A stretch of DNA of 64,000 bases from Methylorubrum populi (GCA_036946625.1 JAQIIU010000002.1:1-64000), one strand, 5' to 3'; numbered from the stretch's first letter, positions 20,112-30,124 are shown. Made by a program: numbers and translations. The notes: generated from the sequence alone by a model not told the origin.

Positions 20112-20720
20112 ATGCCGTTTTCCGTCCTCGATCTCGCGGTGCTCGGCATCGTGCTCGTCTCGGCGCTGCTCGCCGCCGTGCGCGGCGTGACCCGCGAGGT
20201 GCTCGCGATCATCGCCTGGGTCGCCGCCGCCGCGGTGGCGTGGTCGCTGCACCCGCTGCTCCTGCCCACCGTCAAGCAGCACGTCTCCAGCGACACGGTG
20301 GCGCTGGTCGCCTCCATCGCCGCGATCTTCCTCGGCACCCTGATCGTGGTCTCGCTGGTGACGGTGAAGATCTCCGATCTCGTGCTCGATTCCCGCATCG
20401 GTGCGGTCGACCGGTCGCTCGGCTTCCTGTTCGGGGCCGGCCGCGGCTTCCTGATCTGCGTGATCGGCTGGGTGTTCCTGGCCTGGCTGGTCCAGGGCAA
20501 GGTGCCGGACTGGGCGGCGCAGGCCAAGAGCCGGCCGATCCTGGAGAGTTCGGGCGAGGCGCTGGTGGCGCAACTGCCCGACAATCCGGAAGGCTTCCTC
20601 AAGCAGTTCCGCAAGCCCAAGGGCGACGGAAAGGGCGACACCCCGGCCGAGGAGCCGCCGCCGGAGACCGACCTCCCCGCCCAGCGGCGCAGCGATGCCG
20701 GGCCTGCGCCGAAACGCTGA
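20112..20720 (+). CDS. cvpA: CvpA family membrane protein
   Basis: A 202-residue inner-membrane protein of the colicin V production family. Four hydrophobic segments fall in residues 5-135 (VLDLAVLGIVLVSALLAAVRGVTREVLAIIAWV; VALVASIAAIFLGTLIVVSLV; GFLFGAGRGFLICVIGWVFLAWL). The conserved GAVDRSLGFLFGAGRG loop lies between them. The C-terminal 60 residues are a polar, Pro/Glu-rich tail. The gene is next to purF in many proteobacteria. It has been linked to envelope homeostasis, but its molecular activity is unresolved. Confidence 0.9.
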   Translation: MPFSVLDLAVLGIVLVSALLAAVRGVTREVLAIIAWVAAAAVAWSLHPLLLPTVKQHVSSDTVALVASIAAIFLGTLIVVSLVTVKISDLVLDSRIGAVDRSLGFLFGAGRGFLICVIGWVFLAWLVQGKVPDWAAQAKSRPILESSGEALVAQLPDNPEGFLKQFRKPKGDGKGDTPAEEPPPETDLPAQRRSDAGPAPKR

Positions 20721-20886
20721 TATGCTGGAACCGGTCTTGGTTGCGACGCGATCCGCGCCTAGGTAACGGTTTCACGACGGTCCCGGCGTAACCCCTCGCG
20801 GCAGAGGCCGCGGGCGGCGGCGCCTGCGGCCGTGCCGGACGTGAGGCTTGCGGTTCCGCGCCGCGCCCCCAGGATTCGAGATCGAC

Positions 20887-22362
<1,476 letters not shown>

Positions 22363-22367
22363 AGCCG

Positions 22368-23111
22368 ATGGCCGGCAGGATCCTCGACGGCCGCGTCGCC
22401 GTCGTCACCGGCGCCTCCCGCGGCATCGGCCGCGCCGCCGCGCTGGCGCTGGCTCAGGCCGGGGCCCACGTCGTCGCGGTGGCCCGCACGCAGGGCGGGC
22501 TGGAGGAACTCGACGACGCGATCCGTTCGGACGGCGGGAACGCGACCCTGGTGCCCCTCGACCTCACCGATTTCGACGCCATCGACCGCCTCGGCGCGGC
22601 GCTCGACGCGCGCTGGGGCCGGCTCGACGCGGTGGTCGGCAATGCCGGCATCCTCGGCAACCTGATGCCGGTCAGCCACGTCACGCCGAAGGTGTGGGAG
22701 CAGGTGATGGCGATCAACGTCACCGCGAACTGGCGCCTGATCCGCTCGTTCGACCCGCTGCTGCAGCGCTCGGATGCGGGCCGCGCCGTCTTCGTCTCCT
22801 CGGGCGCGGCCTCGAAATGCCGGGCCTATTGGGGGCCCTACTCCGCCTCGAAGGCGGCGCTCGAAGCGATGGTGCGCACCTACGCCGCCGAGAACGCGCG
22901 CACGAAGGTGCGCGCCATGCTGCTCAACCCGGGCCCCCTGCGCACGCGCATGCGCGCGGCGGCGATGCCGGGCGAGGACCCGGCGACGCTCAGGACCCCG
23001 GAGGATCTGAGCCCGCATTTCGTGCGCCTCGCCTCGCCCGCCTGGAACGAGACGGGCAAGCTCTACGATTTCCCCGGCGACCGGGTTCTGGATTTCCGCA
23101 GCCCCGCGTAA
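22368..23111 (+). CDS. Short-chain dehydrogenase/reductase
   Basis: A 247-residue NAD(P)-dependent oxidoreductase with a Rossmann fold. The cofactor motif TGASRGIGRAAAL is at residues 15-27, then LDLTD, VGNAGIL, and the catalytic Ser-Tyr-Lys set (VSSGAASKCRAYWGPYSASKAAL). Substrate is not predictable. It is very likely co-transcribed with purF (5-bp gap), an arrangement frequent in Rhizobiales, though no purine role is known. Confidence 0.92.
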   Translation: MAGRILDGRVAVVTGASRGIGRAAALALAQAGAHVVAVARTQGGLEELDDAIRSDGGNATLVPLDLTDFDAIDRLGAALDARWGRLDAVVGNAGILGNLMPVSHVTPKVWEQVMAINVTANWRLIRSFDPLLQRSDAGRAVFVSSGAASKCRAYWGPYSASKAALEAMVRTYAAENARTKVRAMLLNPGPLRTRMRAAAMPGEDPATLRTPEDLSPHFVRLASPAWNETGKLYDFPGDRVLDFRSPA

Positions 23112-23117
23112 GGGGGT

Positions 23118-23158
23118 CCGGGGCCTCAGGCCCCGGCGGGGTTGCGGGCAGAGCCCGC
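23118..23158. terminator. Double hairpin after the SDR gene
   Basis: CCGGGGCC-TCA-GGCCCCGG (23118-23136) and GCGGGC-AGA-GCCCGC followed by TTTCTTTGTTTC (23144-23170). The second stem with its T-rich tail has the form of an intrinsic terminator for the purF-SDR transcript. Confidence 0.65.
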
Positions 23159-23183
23159 TTTCTTTGTTTCTCGGGTTCCAGCC

Positions 23184-23594
23184 ATGATCGACGTCCGCTG
23201 CATCTGCGCCATCGGCCAGCGGGGCCAGCTCGGCCTCGACGGGCAGCTCCCCTGGGAGGGCAACACCGATCCGGTCTTCGTCGAGGACGTGACGCGCTTC
23301 TTCGCGCTCACCATGGGCCACGTGCTGATCGCCGGCCCGAAGACCGTGGCCTCGGTGCCGGACTTCGCGTTCGAGGACCGCACCATCGACGTGATCCGCT
23401 CGCACGAGGATCCGGAAGCGGTGCTGAAGCGCTATCCCGGCCGGCGCATCTTCGTCGGCGGCGGCATCGCGGTCTGGAACGTCTACGCGCGCTACATCCA
23501 GCACTGGGACATCACCCGCCTGCCCTACGACGGCGAGGCCGACCGCTGGTTCGACCCGGCTTGGCTCGTCGGCGGCCCGCTGCGGGTGCGCTAG
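23184..23594 (+). CDS. Dihydrofolate reductase-like protein
   Basis: A 136-residue protein with the DHFR fold. The N-terminus VRCICAIGQRGQLGLDGQLPWEG corresponds to the DHFR substrate and cofactor region (compare the IGxxGxLPW signature). MGHVLIAGPKTVAS matches the M-x-x-x-x-I-x-G-x-K-T block, and RRIFVGGGIAVWNVY the C-terminal GG-x-x-V/I-Y block. It is shorter than typical FolA (about 160), so it may be a dihydrofolate reductase or a RibD-C-like reductase. ATG 23184 follows the double hairpin directly, so it should have its own promoter or depend on read-through. Confidence 0.8.
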   Translation: MIDVRCICAIGQRGQLGLDGQLPWEGNTDPVFVEDVTRFFALTMGHVLIAGPKTVASVPDFAFEDRTIDVIRSHEDPEAVLKRYPGRRIFVGGGIAVWNVYARYIQHWDITRLPYDGEADRWFDPAWLVGGPLRVR

Positions 23595-23606
23595 ACTCTC
23601 GTTTTT

Positions 23607-23652
23607 GCATCGTCTTTTCAGACAAGCCGGCAACCCCCTTTCGGGACGATGC
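23607..23652. repeat. Dispersed hairpin repeat, copy 2
   Basis: GCATCGTC ... GACGATGC with internal TTTTCAGACAAGCCGG, the inverted counterpart of 10448-10493. It lies between the convergent DHFR-like and ATPase gene ends, again at a transcript end, consistent with a bidirectional terminator. Confidence 0.65.
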
Positions 23653-23664
23653 TCCCAGCGCCGC

Positions 23665-26600
23665 TCAGGCGCCTCGAATCCGTGTCGGAGCCTCACCTGT
23701 GCGCCCGGCGGCGGCCGAGCGCCTGGCCTGCCGGACGACCTCCTCGGGCGTCGGCGGGTTGGCCGGATGGTAGCTGAGACAGAGCGGCGTGCGCAGCTTG
23801 GCCGGCCGCCCCGAACCTTCGGTCGCGAAGTAGAACTCGCCCGCGCCGAGCTTGCCGATATCGGCGGCGGCTCCCCCGCTCGCGGCCAGAATCTCCTGGG
23901 CGGCCGCGATGGTCGCGGGTGCACTCTGCCGGCCGAAGAACTGCGTGGTGCAGTTGGAGACGACCTGATTGTGGATGCCGCGGGGCACCTGCGTCGCCAC
24001 GATCATCCCGAGCCCGTACTTGCGGCCCTGCGCCACCAGCTTGATGCCGCTGCCGAGGCTCGGTGAGGCCTTCTGGGCGGGCAGGAAGGTCTGCGCCTCG
24101 TCGACCACGTAGAGCATGCCGCGCGGCGACGGGTTCTTCTTGATCCAGCCGAACAGCGTCATCTGGAGACGGTTCACGAAATCCTCGCGCGCCGCCTCCG
24201 AGGCGAGCCCCGACAGGTTGACGACCGAGATGCGGGTGCGGGCCGGGTCGGGCCCGAAGAACAGGTGGCGCGGGTCGAGCACCGTGCCCTCCACCTTCAG
24301 GAGCGGATTGGTCGCCACCGCGGCGTGAAGCTGATCCGCCATGCCGGCCCCGAGCCGGGCGGCATGGCCGATCCGGCTGATCCCGTCGGGCAGGTCGCCG
24401 AGCAGGGCGATGAGAGCGTCGAGGTTGCCTCCGTCCCGCTCCGCGAAGCGCCGCAGTGTATCGGCGAGCACGCCGCGCTGGAGCGCGTTCTTCGCGCCGG
24501 CGAGCGGCCCGAGGGTCTCGGCCGCCATTTCGATGGCCTGCTGGCGCTCGTCCCGGTCCCCGCTCAGGTCCGAGAAGTCGGGCAGGACGGAGAGGAACAG
24601 CGGGTTGCCGGCATGCACGCCCGGCGTCCAGACCACGACCTCGACCCGCGCCCGGTAGGCGGCGGCCTTGCGGTCATCCTCGTCGGAGAATCCCTTCGGC
24701 CGCTCGGGCCAGGGCGCGCCGAGCCGCGAGAGGTCGTTGTTGGGATCGATCACGATGGCCGGAAGCCCGGCCAGCGCGGCCTCCTCCACGAGGCGGCGCA
24801 GGAGCACGGTCTTGCCGGAGCCCGACCCCGCGATGATCGCGGTGTGACGAGGCAGCAGATGGAGCGGCAGTTCGACGCCGGATGCGTCGGGCGTGAGGCG
24901 ATGCCCGACCGGGATCGCATCCGATCCGGCCCCGGTCGTCCGCGCTCCCGAAGCGGCGCGGATCGCGGTGACGGGTCCGGAGCCGTGCGCCGTCGGCGCA
25001 CCGGTCTCCTCCGCGACGGGGCGGGACGCGTCGGACCCATCCGCCGCGCCTTCGCGGACGGAGTCGGCCGGGGCCGGGACATCCGGCGCCCCGCCCGCCA
25101 AGCCGGCTTCGCCGCTCGGGTCGTGAGCGAGACCGGCCATCCGGAAGAAGGACGTGTGCACGATCGGCTGCGCGGCGCGAAGCCAGCGCTCGAACCGGTC
25201 GGAGGCGCCCTCGGCCTGCGCCTGGCTCCGCAGATCGCGCAGGGCCACGAAGACTCGCAGATCCTCGTCCAAGGGGTCGATCAGCAGGCCGCCGGCCGCC
25301 GTGAAGGCGTCGACGAGCTGCCGCGTCTTGGCTCCGCCAGGCATCGGCCCGCGGCGGACCAGCAGCAGCGCGCGGTCGGGGATGCGCGCCGAGATGCCCG
25401 AGGCCGTGAGCGCCGCGCGCAGGCGGGCCTGGAACGCGATGGCGTTCCGGTGCTGGAGCGCCCGGTAGCAGACGTGGCGCTCGCGGTCGTTCTCGTCCCG
25501 ATGGATGAAGATCAGTCGGCCGTGCAGCGGCGGGATCTTCTGGTCGGGCTCGCCCTTGCTCGCGACGTCGAGCGCGTCGTCCGGGTCGTCCTCCAGGGCG
25601 TAGAGGTCGAAGGCGCCGCGGAGCACCTGCCCGAGCCAAGTGTCCTCGTCGCTGCGGATGCCCGCGATGTCGGCCCGTTCGCACGCGGCGGCGAGGTCGA
25701 ACTCGGAGGCCGGAGGCGGGGGCGCCGCGGCTTCCGAGGCTTCGACGAGGCTGTCGCAGACCGTGGCCGCCCCCGCCGCGAGGCAGCGGCGACGGAACGC
25801 GTCGCAGCGCATCAGCAGCGTGCGCGGCATCATCGCCGCGGCCGCGGCCTCGGCGATGGCGCGCTCGCTGAACGGCCATGTCGGGGATGGCGATGCGAAG
25901 CCCGCCTCCGCATAGGCCGGCTGCAACCGGCCGGCGATGAGCGCGATGGCCGCGGCCCGCTCGTTCATCCCGACGAGAAGCGTCGGCTCGGCGAAGCGCT
26001 GCAGCATCGGCTGCAGGCTGCGCGCGGCGAGGCGCTCCCAGGATTCCTGCAGGCAGGTCACCATCGTCATGCTGCGGTCGCAGACGACGTGGACCTCGAG
26101 GAGGCCCGCGGCGAGCACCTCGGCGAGACCGGCCTCCGCCTCGATCCCGTCCTCGGCCGCGAGCCGGCTCGTCTCGATGATCCCGTCGATCTGATCGACG
26201 GCGATGAGCGTCGGACCACTGAGCGCCATGATCCAGCCCATGCCGCGCACGAGTTCGACCGGGGCCGGCGGCGGCGTCCGGAAGCCCAGAGCGGCCCGCT
26301 CCGCCGGATCGGCCTCGTAGCCCTGGAGCCAGGCATGGGCGAGCCCGACCACGGCGAAATCCTGCGAGCGCAGCAGGCAGAGGGCGCGGAAGACGTCGAG
26401 ATGCTTGAGCGCGCGGGCGGCATCCACGCTCATGAGCGCGCGCACCAGAACGTCGACGATCCGGCGCGCATCGATGTTCGGGGTGTTGAACGCGGCCTCG
26501 ACCTGCGCCTCGACGCCGAAGCGGCGCGCCACGCCCGCGAGCACCGCATCCGACTGCCGCCGCCCGTCCGGCATGGTCTGCAGCAGGGCGGTGACGAAGC

Positions 26601-26910
26601 TCAAAGCCGCGCTGCGCCAGAAATCCGTGAGGCCGAGCACGTCGAGGGGCACGAACCAGCCGCCCGTGCGCCAAACCTCCTGCCGGAGCCGACCGACGAG
26701 ATGGGTCTTGCCGACGCCGGATTGGCCGACGAGCACGCGGCCCATGGCACGGTCGGCCGGCGCCCGAGCCTTGCGGTGCAGCTCGGCGACGATCTCCGGG
26801 GCGAGCCGCTCGTTCGGGCCGCCGGTCGGCGGCGTGTCGATCCAGATGCTGTCGAGCGTGCGCACCCAGTCGAAATCGACCCGGCGCAGGGCGTCGAGGG
26901 CATCGCTCAT
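23665..26910 (-). CDS. Large dual P-loop ATPase (AAA plus HerA/FtsK-like)
   Basis: A 1081-residue protein with two separate ATPase modules. The N-terminal module has Walker A VGQSGVGKT at 61-69 and Walker B TLIAVDQID around 234-242, like AAA/STAND-type switches. A middle region (about 440-620) has no recognised fold. The C-terminal module resembles HerA/FtsK/VirB4 translocases: IIAGSGSGKTV near 695, DPNNDLSRLG, Walker B LYVVDEAQTFLP near 930, then KYGLGMIVATQVPRGI and CTTQFFGRQSAP, with sensor and arginine-finger-like residues. ATG 26910 overlaps the previous gene's stop (ATGA), so translation is coupled. Such pumps often pair with nucleases in phage defence. DNA translocation is inferred from the fold, and I cannot assign a named system. 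Confidence 0.8.
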   Translation of the reverse strand: MSDALDALRRVDFDWVRTLDSIWIDTPPTGGPNERLAPEIVAELHRKARAPADRAMGRVLVGQSGVGKTHLVGRLRQEVWRTGGWFVPLDVLGLTDFWRSAALSFVTALLQTMPDGRRQSDAVLAGVARRFGVEAQVEAAFNTPNIDARRIVDVLVRALMSVDAARALKHLDVFRALCLLRSQDFAVVGLAHAWLQGYEADPAERAALGFRTPPPAPVELVRGMGWIMALSGPTLIAVDQIDGIIETSRLAAEDGIEAEAGLAEVLAAGLLEVHVVCDRSMTMVTCLQESWERLAARSLQPMLQRFAEPTLLVGMNERAAAIALIAGRLQPAYAEAGFASPSPTWPFSERAIAEAAAAAMMPRTLLMRCDAFRRRCLAAGAATVCDSLVEASEAAAPPPPASEFDLAAACERADIAGIRSDEDTWLGQVLRGAFDLYALEDDPDDALDVASKGEPDQKIPPLHGRLIFIHRDENDRERHVCYRALQHRNAIAFQARLRAALTASGISARIPDRALLLVRRGPMPGGAKTRQLVDAFTAAGGLLIDPLDEDLRVFVALRDLRSQAQAEGASDRFERWLRAAQPIVHTSFFRMAGLAHDPSGEAGLAGGAPDVPAPADSVREGAADGSDASRPVAEETGAPTAHGSGPVTAIRAASGARTTGAGSDAIPVGHRLTPDASGVELPLHLLPRHTAIIAGSGSGKTVLLRRLVEEAALAGLPAIVIDPNNDLSRLGAPWPERPKGFSDEDDRKAAAYRARVEVVVWTPGVHAGNPLFLSVLPDFSDLSGDRDERQQAIEMAAETLGPLAGAKNALQRGVLADTLRRFAERDGGNLDALIALLGDLPDGISRIGHAARLGAGMADQLHAAVATNPLLKVEGTVLDPRHLFFGPDPARTRISVVNLSGLASEAAREDFVNRLQMTLFGWIKKNPSPRGMLYVVDEAQTFLPAQKASPSLGSGIKLVAQGRKYGLGMIVATQVPRGIHNQVVSNCTTQFFGRQSAPATIAAAQEILAASGGAAADIGKLGAGEFYFATEGSGRPAKLRTPLCLSYHPANPPTPEEVVRQARRSAAAGRTGEAPTRIRGA

Positions 26911-27584
26911 GACTGGATCCAGATGATGTGGAAGGGCTCGCCCGCCGGGCCGAACGCCGCCTCGCGCTCGGCGGGGTTCAGCGACTTGGGATCGCTGAAC
27001 TGGCTCAGGCGCGCCGTCTCGTCGCCGCGCAGGATGGCGGCGAGACCGGAATCGACCGTCGCACGGTCGAGGTCGCCGAGTTGGGCGCGCAGGGCACTCA
27101 GGCGCACGGCCTTGGCCTTCGCCCCGCCCGTCAGCGCGAGATAGGCGGCCTCGATCCGGGCACGGAGCTGCTTGGGGCCGAGTTTCTTCGGTCCCGACGT
27201 CGCGCCCTTGGCAGCAGGCTTGCGCGTTCGAGCGGGCGGGCCGGCCGGCGCCGGCTTCTCGGATGGTGTCCCGACGAGCTCGGCGAGCGTCCGTCCCGTC
27301 GCGGCCAGATCGGCCTGCATCCGCTCCAGCCAATCCTGCAACACGCGAAAACTCGGCGGCAGAGGCTCGCGCATATGCTCACCCGCCCAGTTCCAGCCTT
27401 TGTCGGTGACGGTCAAAAGCAGCGAGCGGCCCTGCTTCTCGGCCGCGAGATAGCGGCCGGCGATCAGGGCCTCGCGGTCCGCCTTGTCGATGCGCGGCAC
27501 GAGCGCGCTCTGCAGGGCGCTGCCGTGCCGGCCGAGGAGACACCACAGGATCAGGGCCTGTTTCGGCGTCGGCGTCCCGCTCAT
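26907..27584 (-). CDS. Winged-helix-like protein of the nuclease/ATPase operon
   Basis: A 225-residue protein not matching a family I can name. Residues 1-90 (PKQALILWCLLGRHGSALQSALVPRIDKADREALIAGRYLAAEKQGRSLLLTVTDKGWNWA) have the pattern of a winged helix-turn-helix with a hairpin wing ending in LTDKGW-type sequence. A basic Ala/Pro/Lys linker (about 110-140) connects to a second helical domain. That domain (about 150-225) ends DETARLSQFSDPKSLNPAEREAAF...FHIIWIQS, again wHTH-like. It sits between the nuclease gene (3-bp gap) and the ATPase gene (4-bp overlap), so it probably supplies DNA recognition or couples the two. Confidence 0.65.
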   Translation of the reverse strand: MSGTPTPKQALILWCLLGRHGSALQSALVPRIDKADREALIAGRYLAAEKQGRSLLLTVTDKGWNWAGEHMREPLPPSFRVLQDWLERMQADLAATGRTLAELVGTPSEKPAPAGPPARTRKPAAKGATSGPKKLGPKQLRARIEAAYLALTGGAKAKAVRLSALRAQLGDLDRATVDSGLAAILRGDETARLSQFSDPKSLNPAEREAAFGPAGEPFHIIWIQS

Positions 27585-27587
27585 CGC

Positions 27588-28646
27588 TCAACCCTCGTTC
27601 ATGCCGCGCCGCAGGCGCACGACGGCGCGTATCTTCTCGATCGCCAGAGGCAGGTCGGCCGCGACCTGATCGTTGGTCAAGCGCAGCACGAGATAGCCGG
27701 CAGTCAGCAGTTCGTAATCCCGGTGACGGTCGTTGCCGAACTTCGGCTCGGCCCGGTGCTCGGGGCCGTCCAGTTCCACGACGACGCGATGCGCGCGGCA
27801 GAGCAGATCGACACGGGGCGCGGCGCCCCAGGCCCCGACCGGCACCGACGCGTTGCCGACGAACAGGCCGGCGAGGTCGGCATCCCGTTCCAGGGCGGCC
27901 GCGACCCGCCGCTCGATGTCGCTGGCAGGATGCGCTCCAGCCGGCGCGATGAAACGCGCGACCGCCGCGCGCTCTTCCCGGACGAGTTCGCAGGCGCTGT
28001 AGAGGATGCGGTCATAGGGAGTGATCTCGGGCGGCTCCACGGTCAGCGCCGTCACCACGGCCGCTCCATGCCGCATGCACCATTCCAGCGCCTCGATGAC
28101 CGGACGGGCGCGCGCCGCCGAGGCGGGATCGATCTCCCAGACCAGAAGGACGCCGGCAGGATCGATCGCCCCCAGCAACTGAGCGAGTTCGAGCTCACGT
28201 GCCATCCGCCGGACGCGTGGCTTGAGCCCGAGCCTGGCACGCTTCGAGGCCGCCTTCAGCCAGGGATCTGCCGCGAGCGGATCGACGCTCTCATCTCGGC
28301 CATGCCATCGCGGCCAGTGGTCGAGCGCCAGTTCGGCGAGATCATCGAGAAGCCGGTCGATGAGGGCGGAGGCTGTGAGCGGCCCCTCGCACGAGACCAA
28401 CAGCGCGCTGCGTCTGCGATCGGAGACCGCCGAGACGAGGTCGCCGATGCCCTCGCGGCCAATTCCTATGACGACCAAGCGCTCGCCCGGAGCCAAACGG
28501 GCGATGCCACGGGCGAGATCGTCTGCCGTGGTCTGCCGCCGCGTCGCAGCGTCGGGATGGGTAGACGATGACAAACTGAGACCGTGCTGCCGGGGCGACC
28601 GCCGACGTTCGAGCGTCGAGGCGTCTTCGTGCGCTGAGTTCAGCAC
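27588..28646 (-). CDS. DUF559/Vsr-like endonuclease-domain protein
   Basis: A 352-residue protein, first gene of the operon, with a GTG start. The C-terminal 75 residues match DUF559, a Vsr-like PD-(D/E)xK nuclease domain: RVDLLCRAHRVVVELDGPEH (Asp280, Glu291, Asp293, His297) and then RHRDYELLTAGYLVLRLTNDQV. This is the usual arrangement of acidic and His residues with the conserved D-x-x-R/Y helix. Residues about 45-240 look like a degenerate P-loop fold: LVVIGIGREGIGDLVSA lacks the Lys-Thr of Walker A, and GVLLVWEIDP resembles Walker B. The N-terminal part may be a sensor or partner-binding domain. Nuclease plus wHTH plus two-motor ATPase is defence-like; target and trigger are unknown. Confidence 0.7.
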   Translation of the reverse strand: MLNSAHEDASTLERRRSPRQHGLSLSSSTHPDAATRRQTTADDLARGIARLAPGERLVVIGIGREGIGDLVSAVSDRRRSALLVSCEGPLTASALIDRLLDDLAELALDHWPRWHGRDESVDPLAADPWLKAASKRARLGLKPRVRRMARELELAQLLGAIDPAGVLLVWEIDPASAARARPVIEALEWCMRHGAAVVTALTVEPPEITPYDRILYSACELVREERAAVARFIAPAGAHPASDIERRVAAALERDADLAGLFVGNASVPVGAWGAAPRVDLLCRAHRVVVELDGPEHRAEPKFGNDRHRDYELLTAGYLVLRLTNDQVAADLPLAIEKIRAVVRLRRGMNEG

Positions 28647-28974
28647 AGGCTTTCGATCCTGGCTACCGGATTCGCATCCTCAGGTTGCCCGTGCTGTGGA
28701 GGCCGCCCTGATGCTTCTCCGAGGGCTTGGGCCTTTGCAATCGCCCGACGCTCTCGCACACGCCGTCCGCCTCCAAGCGCTTCAGCGGTGCCTCGATGGG
28801 CGTCCAGCGGCATGACGCGCACTCGACACGATTCGAACGTGTGACCTTTGCCTGAGGAGTATCACGTAGCCATGCCTTTGAGCGACCATGCCTTTGAGCG
28901 ACCATGAGTTTCGATTGCCTCGATCAGCGCCGTTGCGTCGGCTGCCCAGTTGGGCTACTCACGAGCCACGGTCA
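28647..28974. other. Intergenic region before tRNA-Arg
   Basis: No supportable gene; short frames on the minus strand have no domain. It should contain the promoter of the nuclease operon (minus) and that of the tRNA (plus). A short direct duplication, GCCTTTGAGCGACCATG, occurs twice around 28874-28906. Confidence 0.35.
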
Positions 28975-29051
28975 GCACCCGTAGCTCAGCTGGATAGAGC
29001 GTTGCCCTCCGAAGGCAGAGGTCACAGGTTCGAATCCTGTCGGGTGCGCCA
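28975..29051 (+). tRNA. tRNA-Arg (anticodon CCG)
   Basis: A complete 77-nt cloverleaf. Acceptor GCACCCG/CGGGTGC, D stem GCTC/GAGC, anticodon stem TTGCC/GGCAG with loop CTCCGAA (anticodon CCG), variable loop AGGTC, T stem ACAGG/CCTGT with loop TTCGAAT, discriminator G and encoded CCA. It decodes CGG. Its 3' 43 bases are repeated at 41923-41965, making it the integration site of the island to the right. Confidence 0.98.
29007..29049. repeat. attL, left attachment repeat in tRNA-Arg
   Basis: A 43-bp sequence from the anticodon loop to the acceptor end (CTCCGAAGGCAG...GGGTGCGC), identical to 41923-41965. The tRNA is left intact at this end, as expected when an element brings its own copy of the 3' tRNA half. 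Confidence 0.92.
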
Positions 29052-29116
29052 TTTTTCTCTCATATTTGCGGTGGTTTAGCAAGGTCGGCCATGCCGGCCG
29101 AGCGACCTTATTTGGG

Positions 29117-29129
29117 CCACGGAAGCACT
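29117..29129 (+). repeat. Candidate integrase arm-type site (left)
   Basis: CCACGGAAGCACT, identical to 41782-41794 near the other end, with two partial copies (TACGGAAGCAGG at 29130, CACGGAAGCG at 29149). Nearby GTGGTTTAGC (29071-29080) also recurs at 41865-41874. Repeats just inside both att sites suit integrase or excisionase arm binding. Confidence 0.45.
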
Positions 29130-29285
29130 ACGGAAGCAGGATCGCGCGCACGGAAGCGCGGGCTGGCGGAGGGAGGCCGGATAAAATCGGCGACTTCTCT
29201 TCGACCCGATCATGTTGGTTGCGTCAGCCGACCAGCCATTTGGCTAGGCGGATGTCGGTCTCGATCGACAGGCGTGACCTGCCTG

Positions 29286-29477
29286 TCAGGTGATTGAATG
29301 CCGCCTGCGATATTCAGCCGGGGTGACGCCGACTCGCCGTAGGAAGGCACGCCTGAGCGTGTCCGGCTCGTTGAAGCCGCAGGCGGCTGCAACCTGTTTC
29401 GGCACGACGTCGCCGCTTTCAAGCATCCGACGTACTGCCTCAATGCCCACGGTTTCTACAAAGACAGCCGAGGCGAG
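29286..29477 (-). pseudogene. AraC-family regulator, C-terminal remnant
   Basis: About 63 codons of a GlxA-type AraC regulator are readable on the minus strand up to a stop at 29286. They include VETVGIEAVRRMLESGDVVP, then QVAAACGFNEPDTLRRAFLRR and VGVTPAEYRRRH, which is the second helix-turn-helix and C-terminal end. The upstream part is missing: the frame runs into the stop of the TetR gene at 29478. It is a truncated relic at the island's left edge, probably left by a deletion or by insertion of the efflux pair. Confidence 0.7.
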
Positions 29478-30080
29478 TCAGCGACGATCGGCAGCAGCCA
29501 TTACGACGATCAGACGGCTCAGTTCGTCCTTAGCCTGCGAAGGCGTGATCTCTCCTGTCGCAGCAGCTTTCGACAGCGCCTCGGCCGCGCCTAGCATCGC
29601 CCAGAGACCGGCGGTCGTCACCTTGCCGCTTCCCGTAAGAGGGGCAAGCGCGGCACGACACTTTTCCATGAAGGCCACCAGATAGGCGCGCTTCGTAGCC
29701 TCCAGTTCCGGCGATCCGGCGAGCGCGGCTAACACGTCGGGGATCTCGCGCCCCTGCGTGAGCACGCAGTCGACATAGGACGAGGCGATCACGGCGGCCG
29801 TCTCCGAAAGCGTATGAACGCTCTTGGCCAGCGCCGCATCCATGATGGCGGTCTGGCGCCGGTCGAACGCCTCGTAGAGTGCGACCAGCAAACCGTTCCG
29901 CGTGCCGAAGTGGTCGTACACCACCGGCTTGGTGACACCGGCCTGTGCCGCGAGATGGCCGAGGGTCAGGGCATCGGTGCCCTCCTCGCGGATGATGCGC
30001 CACGATACGTCGAGGAGTTGTTGCAACCGGTCTTCGCGCGTGAGGCGAAGGCGGCGCGGTGAGGCAGGCGCGGTTGACAT
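29478..30080 (-). CDS. TetR-family transcriptional regulator
   Basis: A 200-residue repressor-type regulator. Starting at ATG 30080, the N-terminal HTH is REDRLQQLLDVSWRIIREEGTDALTLGHLAAQAGVTKPVVYDHFGTRNGLLVALYEAF (about residues 16-75), an exact TetR pattern. The C-terminal ligand domain is all-helical. It is divergent from the MFS efflux gene with 119 bp between, the standard layout for a repressor of an efflux pump. An inverted repeat at 30100-30124 in that gap is the likely operator. Confidence 0.92.
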   Translation of the reverse strand: MSTAPASPRRLRLTREDRLQQLLDVSWRIIREEGTDALTLGHLAAQAGVTKPVVYDHFGTRNGLLVALYEAFDRRQTAIMDAALAKSVHTLSETAAVIASSYVDCVLTQGREIPDVLAALAGSPELEATKRAYLVAFMEKCRAALAPLTGSGKVTTAGLWAMLGAAEALSKAAATGEITPSQAKDELSRLIVVMAAADRR

Positions 30081-30099
30081 TGCTATGTACCGATCGTAA

Positions 30100-30124
30100 C
30101 TTACCTTCAGTATATAGAGGTAAG
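30100..30124. promoter_or_regulatory. Candidate TetR operator
   Basis: Inverted repeat CTTACCT, 11-bp spacer, AGGTAAG, in an AT-rich section of the divergent tetR/MFS intergenic region. A second short palindrome, CGATCG, lies at 30091-30096. Size and placement fit a TetR-type operator overlapping both promoters. Confidence 0.55.

Noticed and set aside
24265..27144. 959-codon plus-strand open frame opposite the ATPase gene
   Set aside because: The minus-strand protein has two P-loops and proper operon overlaps. The plus frame is low-complexity shadow sequence.
26911..27333. In-frame N-terminal extension of the large ATPase
   Set aside because: It would overlap the whole 3' part of the winged-helix gene. 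ATG 26910 in an ATGA overlap and the sequence MSDALDALRRVDFDW make the shorter start much more likely.
28663..28905. 80-codon minus-strand frame between the nuclease gene and tRNA-Arg
   Set aside because: No family resemblance and no ribosome site; treated as non-coding.
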